64,000 nt of DNA. It comes from JBCBSP01 sp039819095 (GTDB lineage Bacteria > Pseudomonadota > Alphaproteobacteria > Caulobacterales > Maricaulaceae). The stretch spans positions 1 to 64,000 of the forward strand of contig JBCBSP010000007.1 in assembly GCA_039819095.1 (NCBI GenBank), in the 5' to 3' direction. Below the pieces are notes generated by a model. That model saw only the letters and a list, made by a program, of their open reading frames with translations. It was not told where the DNA came from and ran no database searches. Both the position numbers and the translations under genes were made by a program. Numbering within the stretch: the stretch's first letter is position 1; each line of letters starts with the position of its first letter. Below are positions 19,258 through 27,895 of the stretch, in pieces.

Positions 19258-19367
19258 GTCATTCCGGGCGAGCGTAGCGAGACCCGGGACCCATCCGGTC
19301 GGTCTGAACCATGGAGCGCGAGCGTCAACATCACGGGCTGGGTCCCGGCTCGGGGCCGGGATGACAG
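19258..19367. repeat. Dispersed palindromic element, copy C
   Basis: Starts GTCATTCCGGGCGAGCG and ends GGGCCGGGATGACAGG, so the ends are inverted repeats of one another. The inner part has GACCCGGGACCCATCCGGT, shared with the other copies. A partial right end lies just before it at about 19211-19245. Confidence 0.8.
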
Positions 19368-19397
19368 GGCCAAGCTTGCCCGCCTGGGACGCGCGAC

Positions 19398-21482
19398 CTA
19401 GTCCGGCACGCTCACAGAGGGCGCGTCAGTGAATGGGCGTATGCCGAACTGGGGATAGATTTCCGACGGGAAATAGACAACGCCATTGGCGACCACCATG
19501 GAAATGGTCTTGAGGTCCTTGAAGTCCGTGGCGGGATCGCCGGGCACAAGGAAGAAGTCGGCATATTTGCCCGGCGTAATCGAGCCAAGCTCATCGCCTG
19601 CGCTGAGATAATCGGCCATGCCCTGGCTGGCCCAGGCCAGGATTTCGGACGGCTCCATGCCGATGCTCTGATAAAGCTCCAGCTCGCGATGATAGGCGAA
19701 GGAGCCGCCCAGATCGGTGCCCGGCACCATGAAGATGCCGCGCTCGCGCAGCTCCGCCAGCGCCGCTGTAATCTGCGCAAAGGCGCCGCGATAGGCGATA
19801 TCATCCGCCTCGCTTTCAATCGCCGCCCAGGCCGAGCGCGCCGAACGCTGAGAGGCCGCCGGCATATGATCGATGTAATCGACCGCGCCGGGCGAAAGCT
19901 CGCCATTGCGTGACAGCAAAAGCGCTTCATGGATGGCGAAGGTGGGATCGATGGCGATTTCGGCATCCACCATGGACTGGATGGTGGCCTGCACCGCTTC
20001 ACTGGTCAGGTCGAGCTCGGGAAGCCGCTTCAGCGCAGTCAGGCGCAAGAGGGTGCGGGTGTCCTCGCCTTGATTAAGCACCCAGCCCAGCATGAGCTGG
20101 TTGATGTGGGTCAACTCGTCATAGCCCGCCGCGATCATGGCGTCGGCGTCGGTGAAGGCCGGCACATGCCCAGTCACGCGCAGACCGTGGGCGCGCGCTT
20201 CGGCGATCAGCGCCGGGATCCAATCCGGGTCCATAGAATTATAGACCTTGATCTGGTGGAAACCGTCGCGCTCAGCATAGGTGCGCACCGCCTCAACCGC
20301 TTCGTCCTGACTGCCGACGAGAATGCCGTTATTGGAGTTGAACGGGCTGCGTCCCTCAATGAAGCCGGAGCGGAAGACGCGCGGTCCGGCGACGCGGCCG
20401 CTTTCGATATTGGCGATCAGACCGTCCAGCACCTCATTATTATTGCCCATGTCGCGCACGCTGGTGATGCCCGCCGCGATGCCCAGAGCCGCTGCGCTTT
20501 CACCCAGATGGGCGTGCATCTCAAACAGGCCGGGAAGCAAAGTGCCGCCCGCGCCATCCACGATGACCGCGCCGTCCGGAACCGGCTCGCTGGTCGGGCC
20601 GACCGATACAATCCGCTCGCCTTCGAATACAACCGTCGACAGATCGGTGCGGCTTTCAGTGTCCGGATCAAAGACGTGCACATTGGTGACGGCCACGGGG
20701 CCGTCAAACTGGCGCGCGGTGCGGGCCTGAATGTCTTCGTACCGCCGGGCGCCATACTCAGCAGCCCGGGCGCGCAAGGCTTCATCGTGGGCCTCATAGC
20801 CTTCAGGAAGAATGGCGAAGCCCGGGGTGATGACGCCGAAGAAGGCCGCTCCCTCCATCAGGAAATAGGTCGGGTTCAGGCTCGCGCCCGACAGCGCCCA
20901 GGCGGTGATGTCGGCGGCCGTATAACCCTCTCCGACCGTCAGCGTTTCCAGCTCGGTCAGACGCAGCTCCCCGCCTGGCAGCGCTTCTATGGTCAGATCC
21001 TCATCAGCCAGCAGCAGTCGGGCAGCGATCGCCAGCTGATAGGGCGAAGCATTCTGCGGGACGTAGTAGGCCGGTTCCGACAAATCTGCGGCCCCCTCGC
21101 CAGTGGCGTCTCGCCAACGCGCCTGTCCGCCAGACCACTCAAACATCTCATCGACCGGATTGCCGAAGCTCGATGCGCCCTCAATTGTCCAGCTCACCGG
21201 GTAGCCGTCAGCGTTCAGCGCGATGTCTTCATTGAGCGTCGGCCCGCGCCCGTTATTGCGGAACTCATACTCGATCTGAAAGCCGGTTACGGTGCGCATG
21301 ACGTTCGCTGCGCCAATGGGCGTGCCCCCCACCATAACGATGAAACGGTCAGCTTCATGCTCCGGCGCAGCAATAGGCGCTCGCGCCTCAGCAGGAGCCG
21401 AGGCGTCCTCAACCGGCGCGGAACACGCTGCGAGCGCCGCAACGCCCATCACAATCATCCAGGCGGGTGGTGAATACTGCAT
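19398..21482 (-). CDS. Amidohydrolase-family lipoprotein
   Basis: 694 residues. A lipoprotein signal ends ALAACS (Cys near 20). An N-terminal beta-rich region of about 230 residues precedes an amidohydrolase barrel: GTLLPGLFEMHAHLGES carries the first metal-binding HxH, VTGHVPAF and ELTHINQL the later His residues, and VPGTDLGG the catalytic Asp region; ITPGKYADFFLVPGDP is the typical C-terminal end. Related to imidazolonepropionase-like and prolidase-like amidohydrolases of the envelope. The ATG at 21482 follows GGGGAGAG; a TTG one codon earlier is possible. Confidence 0.87.
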   Translation of the reverse strand: MQYSPPAWMIVMGVAALAACSAPVEDASAPAEARAPIAAPEHEADRFIVMVGGTPIGAANVMRTVTGFQIEYEFRNNGRGPTLNEDIALNADGYPVSWTIEGASSFGNPVDEMFEWSGGQARWRDATGEGAADLSEPAYYVPQNASPYQLAIAARLLLADEDLTIEALPGGELRLTELETLTVGEGYTAADITAWALSGASLNPTYFLMEGAAFFGVITPGFAILPEGYEAHDEALRARAAEYGARRYEDIQARTARQFDGPVAVTNVHVFDPDTESRTDLSTVVFEGERIVSVGPTSEPVPDGAVIVDGAGGTLLPGLFEMHAHLGESAAALGIAAGITSVRDMGNNNEVLDGLIANIESGRVAGPRVFRSGFIEGRSPFNSNNGILVGSQDEAVEAVRTYAERDGFHQIKVYNSMDPDWIPALIAEARAHGLRVTGHVPAFTDADAMIAAGYDELTHINQLMLGWVLNQGEDTRTLLRLTALKRLPELDLTSEAVQATIQSMVDAEIAIDPTFAIHEALLLSRNGELSPGAVDYIDHMPAASQRSARSAWAAIESEADDIAYRGAFAQITAALAELRERGIFMVPGTDLGGSFAYHRELELYQSIGMEPSEILAWASQGMADYLSAGDELGSITPGKYADFFLVPGDPATDFKDLKTISMVVANGVVYFPSEIYPQFGIRPFTDAPSVSVPD

Positions 21483-21636
21483 CAAGTCTCTCCCCGATCA
21501 CACGACAAAGCTTGATCAAAGAGATAGCAGGCGTACGCGATCCTGTCGCTGAATCAATACGTTCAGGCCGATCCCCGTAACCCGGAAAAGCCAGACCATG
21601 ACGCTTTGGCGCTCTACCGGTTGGATGACGCCGCGC

Positions 21637-22473
21637 CTAACAGCGCCCGTCATCGCAGCCACGGCGGGCCGGGCGGGGGCAGGTTTCAGTGGTGAAGACA
21701 TCGCCAAGAATGCCGTCGCAATCATCCTCGTCATAGTGACGGCGCGGCGGGTGATGGCGGCGTGAGGAACCCTGATGGCGCACGCCCTGATGACCCCGAT
21801 CGCGAAGGATGTAGCCGCCGACATATCGGCCGTCATGGCTGGAGCCGTGATGGCGCCTGCCTGAACCGTAATGGCGCGGACGGTCATACGGGTTTGACAA
21901 CGGACGATAGCCGCCGCGGCGGCCCCAGCTGGTGCATTCAGGACACTGGGTGGCGATGTCCAGGCGCAGCTCCGACAGCTCGTCGCTCATGGAGGAGAAG
22001 CGGTCCTGCGCCCGGCTCCATTCACCCCGGCTGGCGCTGCAATCGTCCTCGTTATAGCCGCGCTGATGCATGCACATGGCGTAGGCTTGGCAGGACTGGG
22101 TGGCGAAGCGGTAGGAGGCGTCCAGATCGGTGACGAAGGCGCGCACCAGCTCAACCGCCTCGCTCGGCGGATCAAGATAGGGCGGCGCGCTGACACGGTT
22201 CTGCGTCTCGGTGCGGGTGTCCGCCTCGCTGCGCTCGTCGGGGCCGAAGACCTGATCGCTGTCGAAGGTGGAAGTGCGCACCTCGGAAATCATCTGGTCG
22301 CGCTGCTGAGTGAGACTGTCGATGCCGCACAGGCGTTCAGCCGCCTCCACCGAGAACACATCCACCGCCGGCACTATGCCGCGCTGGAAAGCGTGCTCAT
22401 GGACGAATTCTCCGCCCGTGGAACAACCGGCGAGCAGGCCCGCGGCGAGCAGGGTGGCGAGATGGGCTTTCAT
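21637..22473 (-). CDS. Lipoprotein with His/Arg-rich C-terminus, unknown function
   Basis: 278 residues. The lipobox is LLAGCS (Cys16). The middle is helical with several Cys (SCQAYAMCMHQRGYNEDDC). The last 90 residues are rich in His, Arg, Gly and Asp, including RRHHGSSHDGRY, RHQGSSRRHHPPRRHY and DEDDCDG, and end in Cys-containing segments; this could bind metal or an acidic polymer, which is inference. AAGGA precedes the ATG. Last gene of a three-gene minus-strand operon (24449 to 21637), 30 bases after the previous one. Confidence 0.75.
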   Translation of the reverse strand: MKAHLATLLAAGLLAGCSTGGEFVHEHAFQRGIVPAVDVFSVEAAERLCGIDSLTQQRDQMISEVRTSTFDSDQVFGPDERSEADTRTETQNRVSAPPYLDPPSEAVELVRAFVTDLDASYRFATQSCQAYAMCMHQRGYNEDDCSASRGEWSRAQDRFSSMSDELSELRLDIATQCPECTSWGRRGGYRPLSNPYDRPRHYGSGRRHHGSSHDGRYVGGYILRDRGHQGVRHQGSSRRHHPPRRHYDEDDCDGILGDVFTTETCPRPARRGCDDGRC

Positions 22474-22503
22474 GACGGCGTCCTTTCCTTCCTGCCGATG
22501 CGC

Positions 22504-23940
22504 CTAGCGCGACGCGGGCAGTTCAGCCTCAAGACAGCCCGGATCGACATAGCGCATGTCATCAATGTGAATGCGCTCACGCCAGTCCAGGAAAAACTCA
22601 CTCTCACGCTCCATGGCCGCCTCCACCAGTCGGTGACCGATCGTCACCCACCGGTCTGCGGCGTCATCGAAGCGGTAAAACTCACGCGTGTTGCGCCAGC
22701 GGCGCGCCATCGGGTGTCCGAGTGCGGCTGCATCGCGCAGATAGGCGTCGGCGCGCTCGGGATTCTCCACCATGCCGCACAGACGATAGCTGCCAAGCAC
22801 CGCGCCAGTGCCATAAATGATTGAGAGATTGAAATAGGCGTCCGGGTCGTTGCGCCGGGCGGCGGTCTCGAACCATTCCAGAGACAGATCGGTATTCTGC
22901 GTCACGCCGAGGCCGGCGGCGTACATGATTCCGAGCGCGTTCTGCAACTGCGGCTCGCGCGCGGTCTGAGCAGCGTGGCAGATCAAGAGCGTGGTTTGAC
23001 GCGGGCTCAGCGAACCGGTCTCGTCATAGCCCAGCTCCCGCTGGAAATCGCGCACCGCTTCACGCGTGTTCGGACCGTATTCGCCATCGATATCATTGGC
23101 GTAATAGCCCAGCGCCCGAAGCGCGCGCTGGCGCAGTCGCAGGCTGATCACATCCCCCACCCCGCCGGGGCCGACCCGTGAAATGCGACGCAGGCTTTGC
23201 GCGTCGGACTCGCACTGCACCATGTGCGCCTGCAGCCGGCGCTGGGCCAGAAGCGCGGCCTGGGCCCCGAAGGGGCGGCCCCAATCGACCGCGTGCCGCC
23301 AGTAATCCATCGCCCGGTCGATCGGTCGATCCGATACGCCGGGACGCAGCAGTGTGATCCGCGTGGAGGCGCCGCAGCTGGGCGAATAAAGCCCGCCTGG
23401 CCGATCCGGATCGCAATCGATATCCACCGTGGTCAGTTCCGCATCACCGCGCAGCAGCCAGTAGCGCGATCCGCTTGCATAGAGCCGGGCCGCCTGTTCG
23501 CGCGGCATGCAGGCGCGCTGCAAGCCGAACTCCGGCAGCAGGCAGACAATGCGCTGATCGGGATACAGCTCTTTTTCCGCGCAATCATCGCACGGCTCGA
23601 CCGCCCAGGGGCGCTCGCTGAAACGCTCAGCAGACGATCCGCGAAGCAGGGGCGAGCCGAACGAGCCTCCAAAGCCGGGGCTGCGCGAGGCGCTCCCGCC
23701 GAAAATACTGTCAAACGCGCTGGAGCCAGCCGGTTCGCTCGGTCCGCCCCACGGGTCTTCGGGATTCTGGGACGGGTCGTCGGAGTCGCGATCAGAGGAG
23801 AAGGTCCAGTCAGAATCGCGTTGCGGCTCGCCGAACTCGCTGCGTTCGCAGCTGGCGGCAAGCAGAGCGCACCCGGCGATCAGCGCCAGTCGCACATATC
23901 CCAAAGCCATTGACGGGCCCGTGTGTTCGCTGACGATCAT
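22504..23940 (-). CDS. Lipoprotein with peptidoglycan-binding and Sel1-like repeats
   Basis: 478 residues. The lipobox LLAASC lies near residue 30. A low-complexity Ser/Gly/Pro region and a Cys-rich segment (PCDDCAEK, IVCLLPEFGLQRAC) come first. Then a peptidoglycan-binding type-1 motif (ALGYYANDIDGEYGPNTREAVRDFQRELGY) and Sel1-type repeats (ALGIMYAAGLGVTQN..ALEWFETAARRND-like, DAYFNLSIIYGTG). This order suggests an envelope scaffold near peptidoglycan. Its ATG overlaps the stop of the upstream gene (ATGA at 23937-23940), which fixes the start. Confidence 0.82.
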   Translation of the reverse strand: MIVSEHTGPSMALGYVRLALIAGCALLAASCERSEFGEPQRDSDWTFSSDRDSDDPSQNPEDPWGGPSEPAGSSAFDSIFGGSASRSPGFGGSFGSPLLRGSSAERFSERPWAVEPCDDCAEKELYPDQRIVCLLPEFGLQRACMPREQAARLYASGSRYWLLRGDAELTTVDIDCDPDRPGGLYSPSCGASTRITLLRPGVSDRPIDRAMDYWRHAVDWGRPFGAQAALLAQRRLQAHMVQCESDAQSLRRISRVGPGGVGDVISLRLRQRALRALGYYANDIDGEYGPNTREAVRDFQRELGYDETGSLSPRQTTLLICHAAQTAREPQLQNALGIMYAAGLGVTQNTDLSLEWFETAARRNDPDAYFNLSIIYGTGAVLGSYRLCGMVENPERADAYLRDAAALGHPMARRWRNTREFYRFDDAADRWVTIGHRLVEAAMERESEFFLDWRERIHIDDMRYVDPGCLEAELPASR

Positions 23941-24449
23941 GACGCGCCCCTCCCATTGCGTCCGCCGCTCAGAACGGAGAAGACCTGACACTGGTTCGCC
24001 CACTCCGCCACGCTGGTCTGCTCCTCAGAGGAAAACACGGCGCGGATCACGTCCGGCTCGATCAATGCGTAGACATCGCCTCGCACGGCATCCGCATAAC
24101 GATCAAAACTGATTCGGGTCACACGCGTCTGAATTGAACTCACGAAACAGTCGCAACGCTCCCACTCCCAGCCATTGCCGGCAGCGTTCAGATCGCGCTC
24201 AGACGCTAGACAGCCACGCGTCAGAACATCGTGTGAGCTCGCCCAGAACGGCCCGGTCGGGCCGCCATCCGGCGAATGGATAAACATCCAGTAGGCGCTG
24301 CCCGCCCCGGCAACCCCAGCAGATAACAGGCACAAAATCACAATACCGACAAACCGCCCCGGGCGACCGCCGGCCAGGGCGAACGCCAGACCGATCATCA
24401 CAACAAATGCGATGCAGCCTGCCAGCAAGATGATCTGCTCAAGCGTCAT
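23937..24449 (-). CDS. Small membrane protein with periplasmic Cys-containing domain
   Basis: 170 residues from the ATG at 24449; the frame is open to 24590 but that part looks non-coding. Two membrane helices (about 5-23 and 33-53) are followed by a soluble domain with four Cys (TRGCLAS, ERCDCFVS, ANQCQVF). No family was recognised. First gene of the lipoprotein operon, overlapping the next by four bases. A CtrA-like box lies about 130 bases upstream. Confidence 0.68.
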   Translation of the reverse strand: MTLEQIILLAGCIAFVVMIGLAFALAGGRPGRFVGIVILCLLSAGVAGAGSAYWMFIHSPDGGPTGPFWASSHDVLTRGCLASERDLNAAGNGWEWERCDCFVSSIQTRVTRISFDRYADAVRGDVYALIEPDVIRAVFSSEEQTSVAEWANQCQVFSVLSGGRNGRGAS

Positions 24450-24580
24450 GGCGCCGCGATCTCCCCCGAAAGCGCGGGTGGAAGCGGTGACGGCGCATCG
24501 CCCTGGATCGGACGCTTGCTCGTCATGCCTGACTTCCTCCCTCGCAGCGATGATCAACGCCCCACTCGCGTTAACCTTCG

Positions 24581-24596
24581 CTAACGTCACGTTAAC
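24581..24596. promoter_or_regulatory. Candidate CtrA-type box
   Basis: CTAA-N7-TTAAC (24581-24596) differs in one base from the CtrA consensus TTAA-N7-TTAAC. Further TTAACC motifs sit at 24571 and 24648, the latter forming TTAAC-N7-GTTAA. It lies upstream of the minus-strand lipoprotein operon. Low-complexity TTAA motifs occur by chance, so this is tentative. Confidence 0.35.
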
Positions 24597-24687
24597 CGTG
24601 GATGAACCGCATGACCAGCGGGGTTCGCAAATAATTGCCCGGTCGCATTAACCATAATTGTTAAGCCTGATGCGGCTTTGGGAGACC

Positions 24688-25158
24688 TTACCAATCGACG
24701 GCGGGCGCCTGCCCGGCGTAAAGCTCCGCCAGGCGTCGAAGGGTCGCCGGCGTTGCATCTTCAGGCGGATCAAGCGGATCCACCCAAAGCCTTTCGGCGA
24801 TTTCACCGGCGCTGTCGGTTGGGCAGGATCGCCACCGCCTCACCCGGTAGAGGACGATATGGTCGCCGCGAAACCCGGGATGGCGGAACACGCCGATCAG
24901 CTCGAACGCTTCAGGATCGGCCCCGACCTCTTCACGGCACTCCTTGCACAGCGCCTGCGGGATCGATTCGCCCCGCTCCACGCCTCCGCCCGGCAGAAAA
25001 AGCCCCTGCTTGTAGGTGTGCCGAACCAAGCAGACGCGGCCCTGTTCATCTTCGATGATCGCGCGCACGCCCAGCGTCATAGGCCGGCTCAGCCGCCACC
25101 AGAGCCGGAAAACCGGGGTGAGGCTTTCGCGAAAAGCGACGAGACGCGAACCGGACAT
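24688..25158 (-). CDS. Nudix hydrolase
   Basis: 156 residues from the ATG with AGGAGG upstream. The Nudix box reads GGVERGESIPQALCKECREEVG: the spacing of GX5EX7REUXEEXG is kept but the conserved Arg is Lys and the following hydrophobic position is Cys. The metal-binding Glu pair is intact. Nudix enzymes hydrolyse nucleoside diphosphates linked to other groups; the substrate is unknown. Divergent from the microprotein at 25302. Confidence 0.87.
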   Translation of the reverse strand: MSGSRLVAFRESLTPVFRLWWRLSRPMTLGVRAIIEDEQGRVCLVRHTYKQGLFLPGGGVERGESIPQALCKECREEVGADPEAFELIGVFRHPGFRGDHIVLYRVRRWRSCPTDSAGEIAERLWVDPLDPPEDATPATLRRLAELYAGQAPAVDW

Positions 25159-25301
25159 AAGACAGCCTCCTGAAGGGCGCGAATTCACCGCGTCTTTGAC
25201 TGGCGCGCGCGACGCTCAGTCGTGTATACACGCCCTGACGCGCGCCGGATCGGCGCTCGAACCCATTGCTGCAGTCTGCCGCCGCTGGCGGAAAAGGGGA
25301 A

Positions 25302-25388
25302 ATGATCATGGCCGCCATCATCGCTCTTGGCCTCTGCTTCGGCATCTTCGCAATTCTCAACCTGATCGAATTCAAACGACTCGACTAG
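25302..25388 (+). CDS. 28-residue membrane microprotein
   Basis: An ATG preceded by AAAGGGGAA opens a frame of 28 codons ending TAG. The peptide has an initial MIMAAIIALGLCF hydrophobic run of about 20 residues and a short polar end, IEFKRLD. The good ribosome site and the helix with positive-outside end suggest a real single-pass protein. It lies 50 bases before the exchanger gene in the same direction. Short NLIEF-type C-termini are seen in small alphaproteobacterial membrane proteins, but I assign no function. Confidence 0.6.
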   Translation: MIMAAIIALGLCFGIFAILNLIEFKRLD

Positions 25389-25438
25389 GCGACGGCCCGG
25401 CCTCGCCCTGAAGGGCTGGACCGGATCGATACCGCGTC

Positions 25439-26434
25439 ATGGACATCGCCCTCCTCACCAATCTCATCCTGGTGCTCGCCGGGATCCTCATCCTGCTTTT
25501 CGGAGGCGATTTTCTCGTGCGCGGCGCCGTGGCGCTTGCGCGCAAGCTTGGCATCGCCCCGCTTATCGTGGGCCTGACCATAGTCGCCTTCGGCACCAGC
25601 GCGCCGGAAATGGTGGTCTCCGCCTTCGCCGCGATCGAGGGCGCGCCGGGCATCGCCATCGGCAATATCGTCGGTTCCAACATCGCGAACATCCTTCTGG
25701 TGCTAGGCCTGCCGGCGATCCTGGCGCCCATGGCCACCGCAGCGCCGGGCGTGCGCACCAACGTGCTGATCGCGTTCGGCGCTTCACTGCTCTTCATCGG
25801 GCTGACCTGGGACCGGGTGCTTGATCTGAGCGACGGCGCCATCCTCTTTGCACTCATTATTGTCTATATCGCGTGGCTCGCCCTGGTGGCGCGCAAGGCC
25901 AAGGATGATCCCATCATCGCCGAACTGACCGATATAGACGGCATGGACGGATTGCCGAAAGGGCCGCTGGCCATTGCCGGCATGGTGCTGATCGGCGTGG
26001 TTTTCCTGCCCATCGGCGCACATCTCATCGTGGCCGGGGGCGGCGAGCTGGCGCGCGGGTTGGGCGTGTCTGAAGCCATTGTCGGCCTGACGCTCATCGC
26101 CTTCGGCACCTCCCTGCCTGAGCTGGCCACAGCCATGGTCGCGGCCTTGCGACGCCACGCGGAGATGGCGATCGGCAATGTCATCGGCTCCAACATCTTC
26201 AACCTGTTCGCGGTCGGCGGCATCGCGGGCGTAGCGACATCCTTCGGTCCGGCGGGTCTGGCCCAGGTCGACGAAGCCTTCTTCCGACTGGATTACTGGG
26301 TGATGATGGGCGCCATCGCGGCAGCCATGCTGTTTGTCCTGACACGCCGCCCGATCGGGCGGCTGGCCGGGCTGGTTCTCTTCACCGCCTATTGCGGGTA
26401 TATCGGCGCGCTTGTCTGGCAGAGCCTGAACTAA
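25439..26434 (+). CDS. Calcium/sodium antiporter (CaCA family)
   Basis: 331 residues with about ten membrane helices in two inverted halves. The alpha repeats are visible: GLTIVAFGTSAPEMVVS with NIVGSNIANILLVLG, and GLTLIAFGTSLPELATA with NVIGSNIFNLFAVGG. These carry the ion-binding Glu and Asn/Ser residues of K+-independent or -dependent Na+/Ca2+ exchangers (YrbG type). It exports Ca2+ against Na+ or H+. It is followed after 12 bases by the queD-like gene. Confidence 0.93.
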   Translation: MDIALLTNLILVLAGILILLFGGDFLVRGAVALARKLGIAPLIVGLTIVAFGTSAPEMVVSAFAAIEGAPGIAIGNIVGSNIANILLVLGLPAILAPMATAAPGVRTNVLIAFGASLLFIGLTWDRVLDLSDGAILFALIIVYIAWLALVARKAKDDPIIAELTDIDGMDGLPKGPLAIAGMVLIGVVFLPIGAHLIVAGGGELARGLGVSEAIVGLTLIAFGTSLPELATAMVAALRRHAEMAIGNVIGSNIFNLFAVGGIAGVATSFGPAGLAQVDEAFFRLDYWVMMGAIAAAMLFVLTRRPIGRLAGLVLFTAYCGYIGALVWQSLN

Positions 26435-26446
26435 GAGCGCATACCG

Positions 26447-26818
26447 ATGTCCCGCCGCACCCTGATCTCGAAGGATTTCGCCTTCGACGCCGCCCATCAT
26501 TTCGAGCACAAGGATGCGGCCCATCCTTTCTCGCGCCTGCACGGCCACTCCTTCGCAGGCACGGTGACGCTGGAAGGCGCCCCGGCAGGCGAGAGCGGCA
26601 TGGTGAAGGACTTCTGGGAGATCGATCAGGAGATCGCCAAGCTGCGCGATCAGCTCGATCACCGCCTTCTCAATGAGGTGGAGGGGCTCTCCCACCCTTC
26701 CCTTGAGGTCATCGCCGCCTGGGTGTTCGACCGGCTCGACTCCGTCCTCCCCGGCCTTGTCTGCGTTGAAATCCGTCGCCCCAGCTGTGGCGAGAAGGCA
26801 AGCGTCAGCCGCGATTAA
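26447..26818 (+). CDS. 6-pyruvoyl-tetrahydropterin synthase / QueD-family protein lacking the catalytic Cys
   Basis: 123 residues. The zinc ligands are kept: FDAAHHFEH and LHGHSF. LDHRLLN and SHPSLEVIA also match QueD, and the Glu of VCVEIR sits at the KET position. In E. coli QueD the segment before LHGH is HKCGRLHGH with catalytic Cys; here it is HPFSRLHGH, so the Cys is replaced by Phe. Either the enzyme uses another residue or it has a different reaction from queuosine-precursor synthesis. No other queuosine genes are in the window. Confidence 0.8.
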   Translation: MSRRTLISKDFAFDAAHHFEHKDAAHPFSRLHGHSFAGTVTLEGAPAGESGMVKDFWEIDQEIAKLRDQLDHRLLNEVEGLSHPSLEVIAAWVFDRLDSVLPGLVCVEIRRPSCGEKASVSRD

Positions 26819-26972
26819 GCCGCGCGCCACCTCAGGCGGGAGCGAACGCTCCAAAGACGGCCATTAACCATAAGTATCGACAGCTCTTCACTTTTCGGCC
26901 ATGGCCGCCCCGGTTAAACGCTTCCCATTCGAGCCCGTTAAGGTATTATTTACCCTGCCAGGGGGCGACACG

Positions 26973-27341
26973 ATGAACTGGGTGATCCGAATTGTAGCGG
27001 TGAGCATCGCCGTGCTCGGGCTGAGCTTCACGGCTATGACGAGCGTGTCCGCACAGGACGCGGTGCTCGGCCCGGAGGGACGAGCCTATTCGGTGGAGAC
27101 CCGCTCAACGCGCTTTGTGGTGCGCTTTACGCGCGATGGCCGCTATGAGGACTCGCGCGGGCTTGAAGGGTTCTGGAGCTTTGACGGTCGCACGCTGTGC
27201 GTCCTTGTGCGCGAGCCCGGTCCGAACGGGCGCGAGGTGGAGCTGTGCCGGCCCTGGCGCGATATGCGCGTTGGCGTCAGTGAGATCTCCAGCGAATGGA
27301 CGCTCAACGGCGAACGCGCACGCGTTTCCCGGATCGAGTAA
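26973..27341 (+). CDS. Small secreted protein of unknown function
   Basis: 122 residues from the ATG with CAGGGGGCG upstream. A signal peptide ends near SVSAQ (about residue 27). The mature part is beta-rich, with RFVVRFTRDGRYEDS and SFDGRTLCVLV, the look of a small lipocalin-like or META-type barrel domain; two Cys (LCVLV, ELCRPW) could form a disulfide. No family was recognised with certainty. It stands alone between queD and a membrane gene. Confidence 0.65.
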   Translation: MNWVIRIVAVSIAVLGLSFTAMTSVSAQDAVLGPEGRAYSVETRSTRFVVRFTRDGRYEDSRGLEGFWSFDGRTLCVLVREPGPNGREVELCRPWRDMRVGVSEISSEWTLNGERARVSRIE

Positions 27342-27426
27342 AGCGGCGAGACGGGCCGCCCGATCTGCGGTATTGTTCAGTATCAGGCGTCGGGGGGCGG
27401 CGCCGCAATCATGAGGGGTGCGCGCC

Positions 27427-27732
27427 ATGGGACGTGTGTTTCGCCGGGTCAGCTCCGCCAGCCTGACCCTGTTTCTCGCTTTCATCCTGTCCTACGCCAT
27501 CCTGATCGGGCTGGCGTTGTGGTCGCCGATCACGCTGAACTGGATGCTCGACGGCGCGGAAATGCTGGAGGACACGCTCACCCACACCGGCCTGCCGGAC
27601 CGCTACAACAATTTCGTGCGGATTTTCGTCAATGACGAACAGATTCTGTTCGTCTTCTTCGCCATCATCGCGCGCATCTTCATCGCCATAATCGGCACAT
27701 CCTTCTCAGCGGCGATCAAACCGCGCCGCTGA
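27427..27732 (+). CDS. Small membrane protein
   Basis: 101 residues from the ATG preceded by GAGGGG. Two hydrophobic segments (about 13-35 and 73-95) flank a soluble loop with TLTHTGLPDRYNNFVRIF. An Arg-rich start and end (GRVFRRVSS, IKPRR) suggest both termini lie in the cytosol. No known domain was seen. Confidence 0.6.
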   Translation: MGRVFRRVSSASLTLFLAFILSYAILIGLALWSPITLNWMLDGAEMLEDTLTHTGLPDRYNNFVRIFVNDEQILFVFFAIIARIFIAIIGTSFSAAIKPRR

Positions 27733-27740
27733 CACCGCGC

Positions 27741-27858
27741 GTCATCCCGGGCGCGCAGCGACCCGGGACCCATCCCGTGACCTCTCCGCCTGGAGCCTTT
27801 CGGTTCAGACCAACCGGAATAGATCCCGGATAGCGGCTGCGCCGCTTGCGGGATGACA
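27741..27858. repeat. Dispersed palindromic element, copy D
   Basis: Begins GTCATCCCGGGCGCGCAGCG and ends GCTTGCGGGATGAC; the ends are inverted repeats. The inner ACCCGGGACCCAT and AGATCCCGGATAGCG parts match the other copies. It lies between two convergent genes. Confidence 0.82.
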
Positions 27859-27895
27859 TGGCGCATAACCGGCGCAGCCAATGCTGCGCTCACCG

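Noticed and set aside
19929..21473. 514-codon plus-strand frame
   Set aside because: It mirrors the amidohydrolase gene and has no domain or ribosome site.
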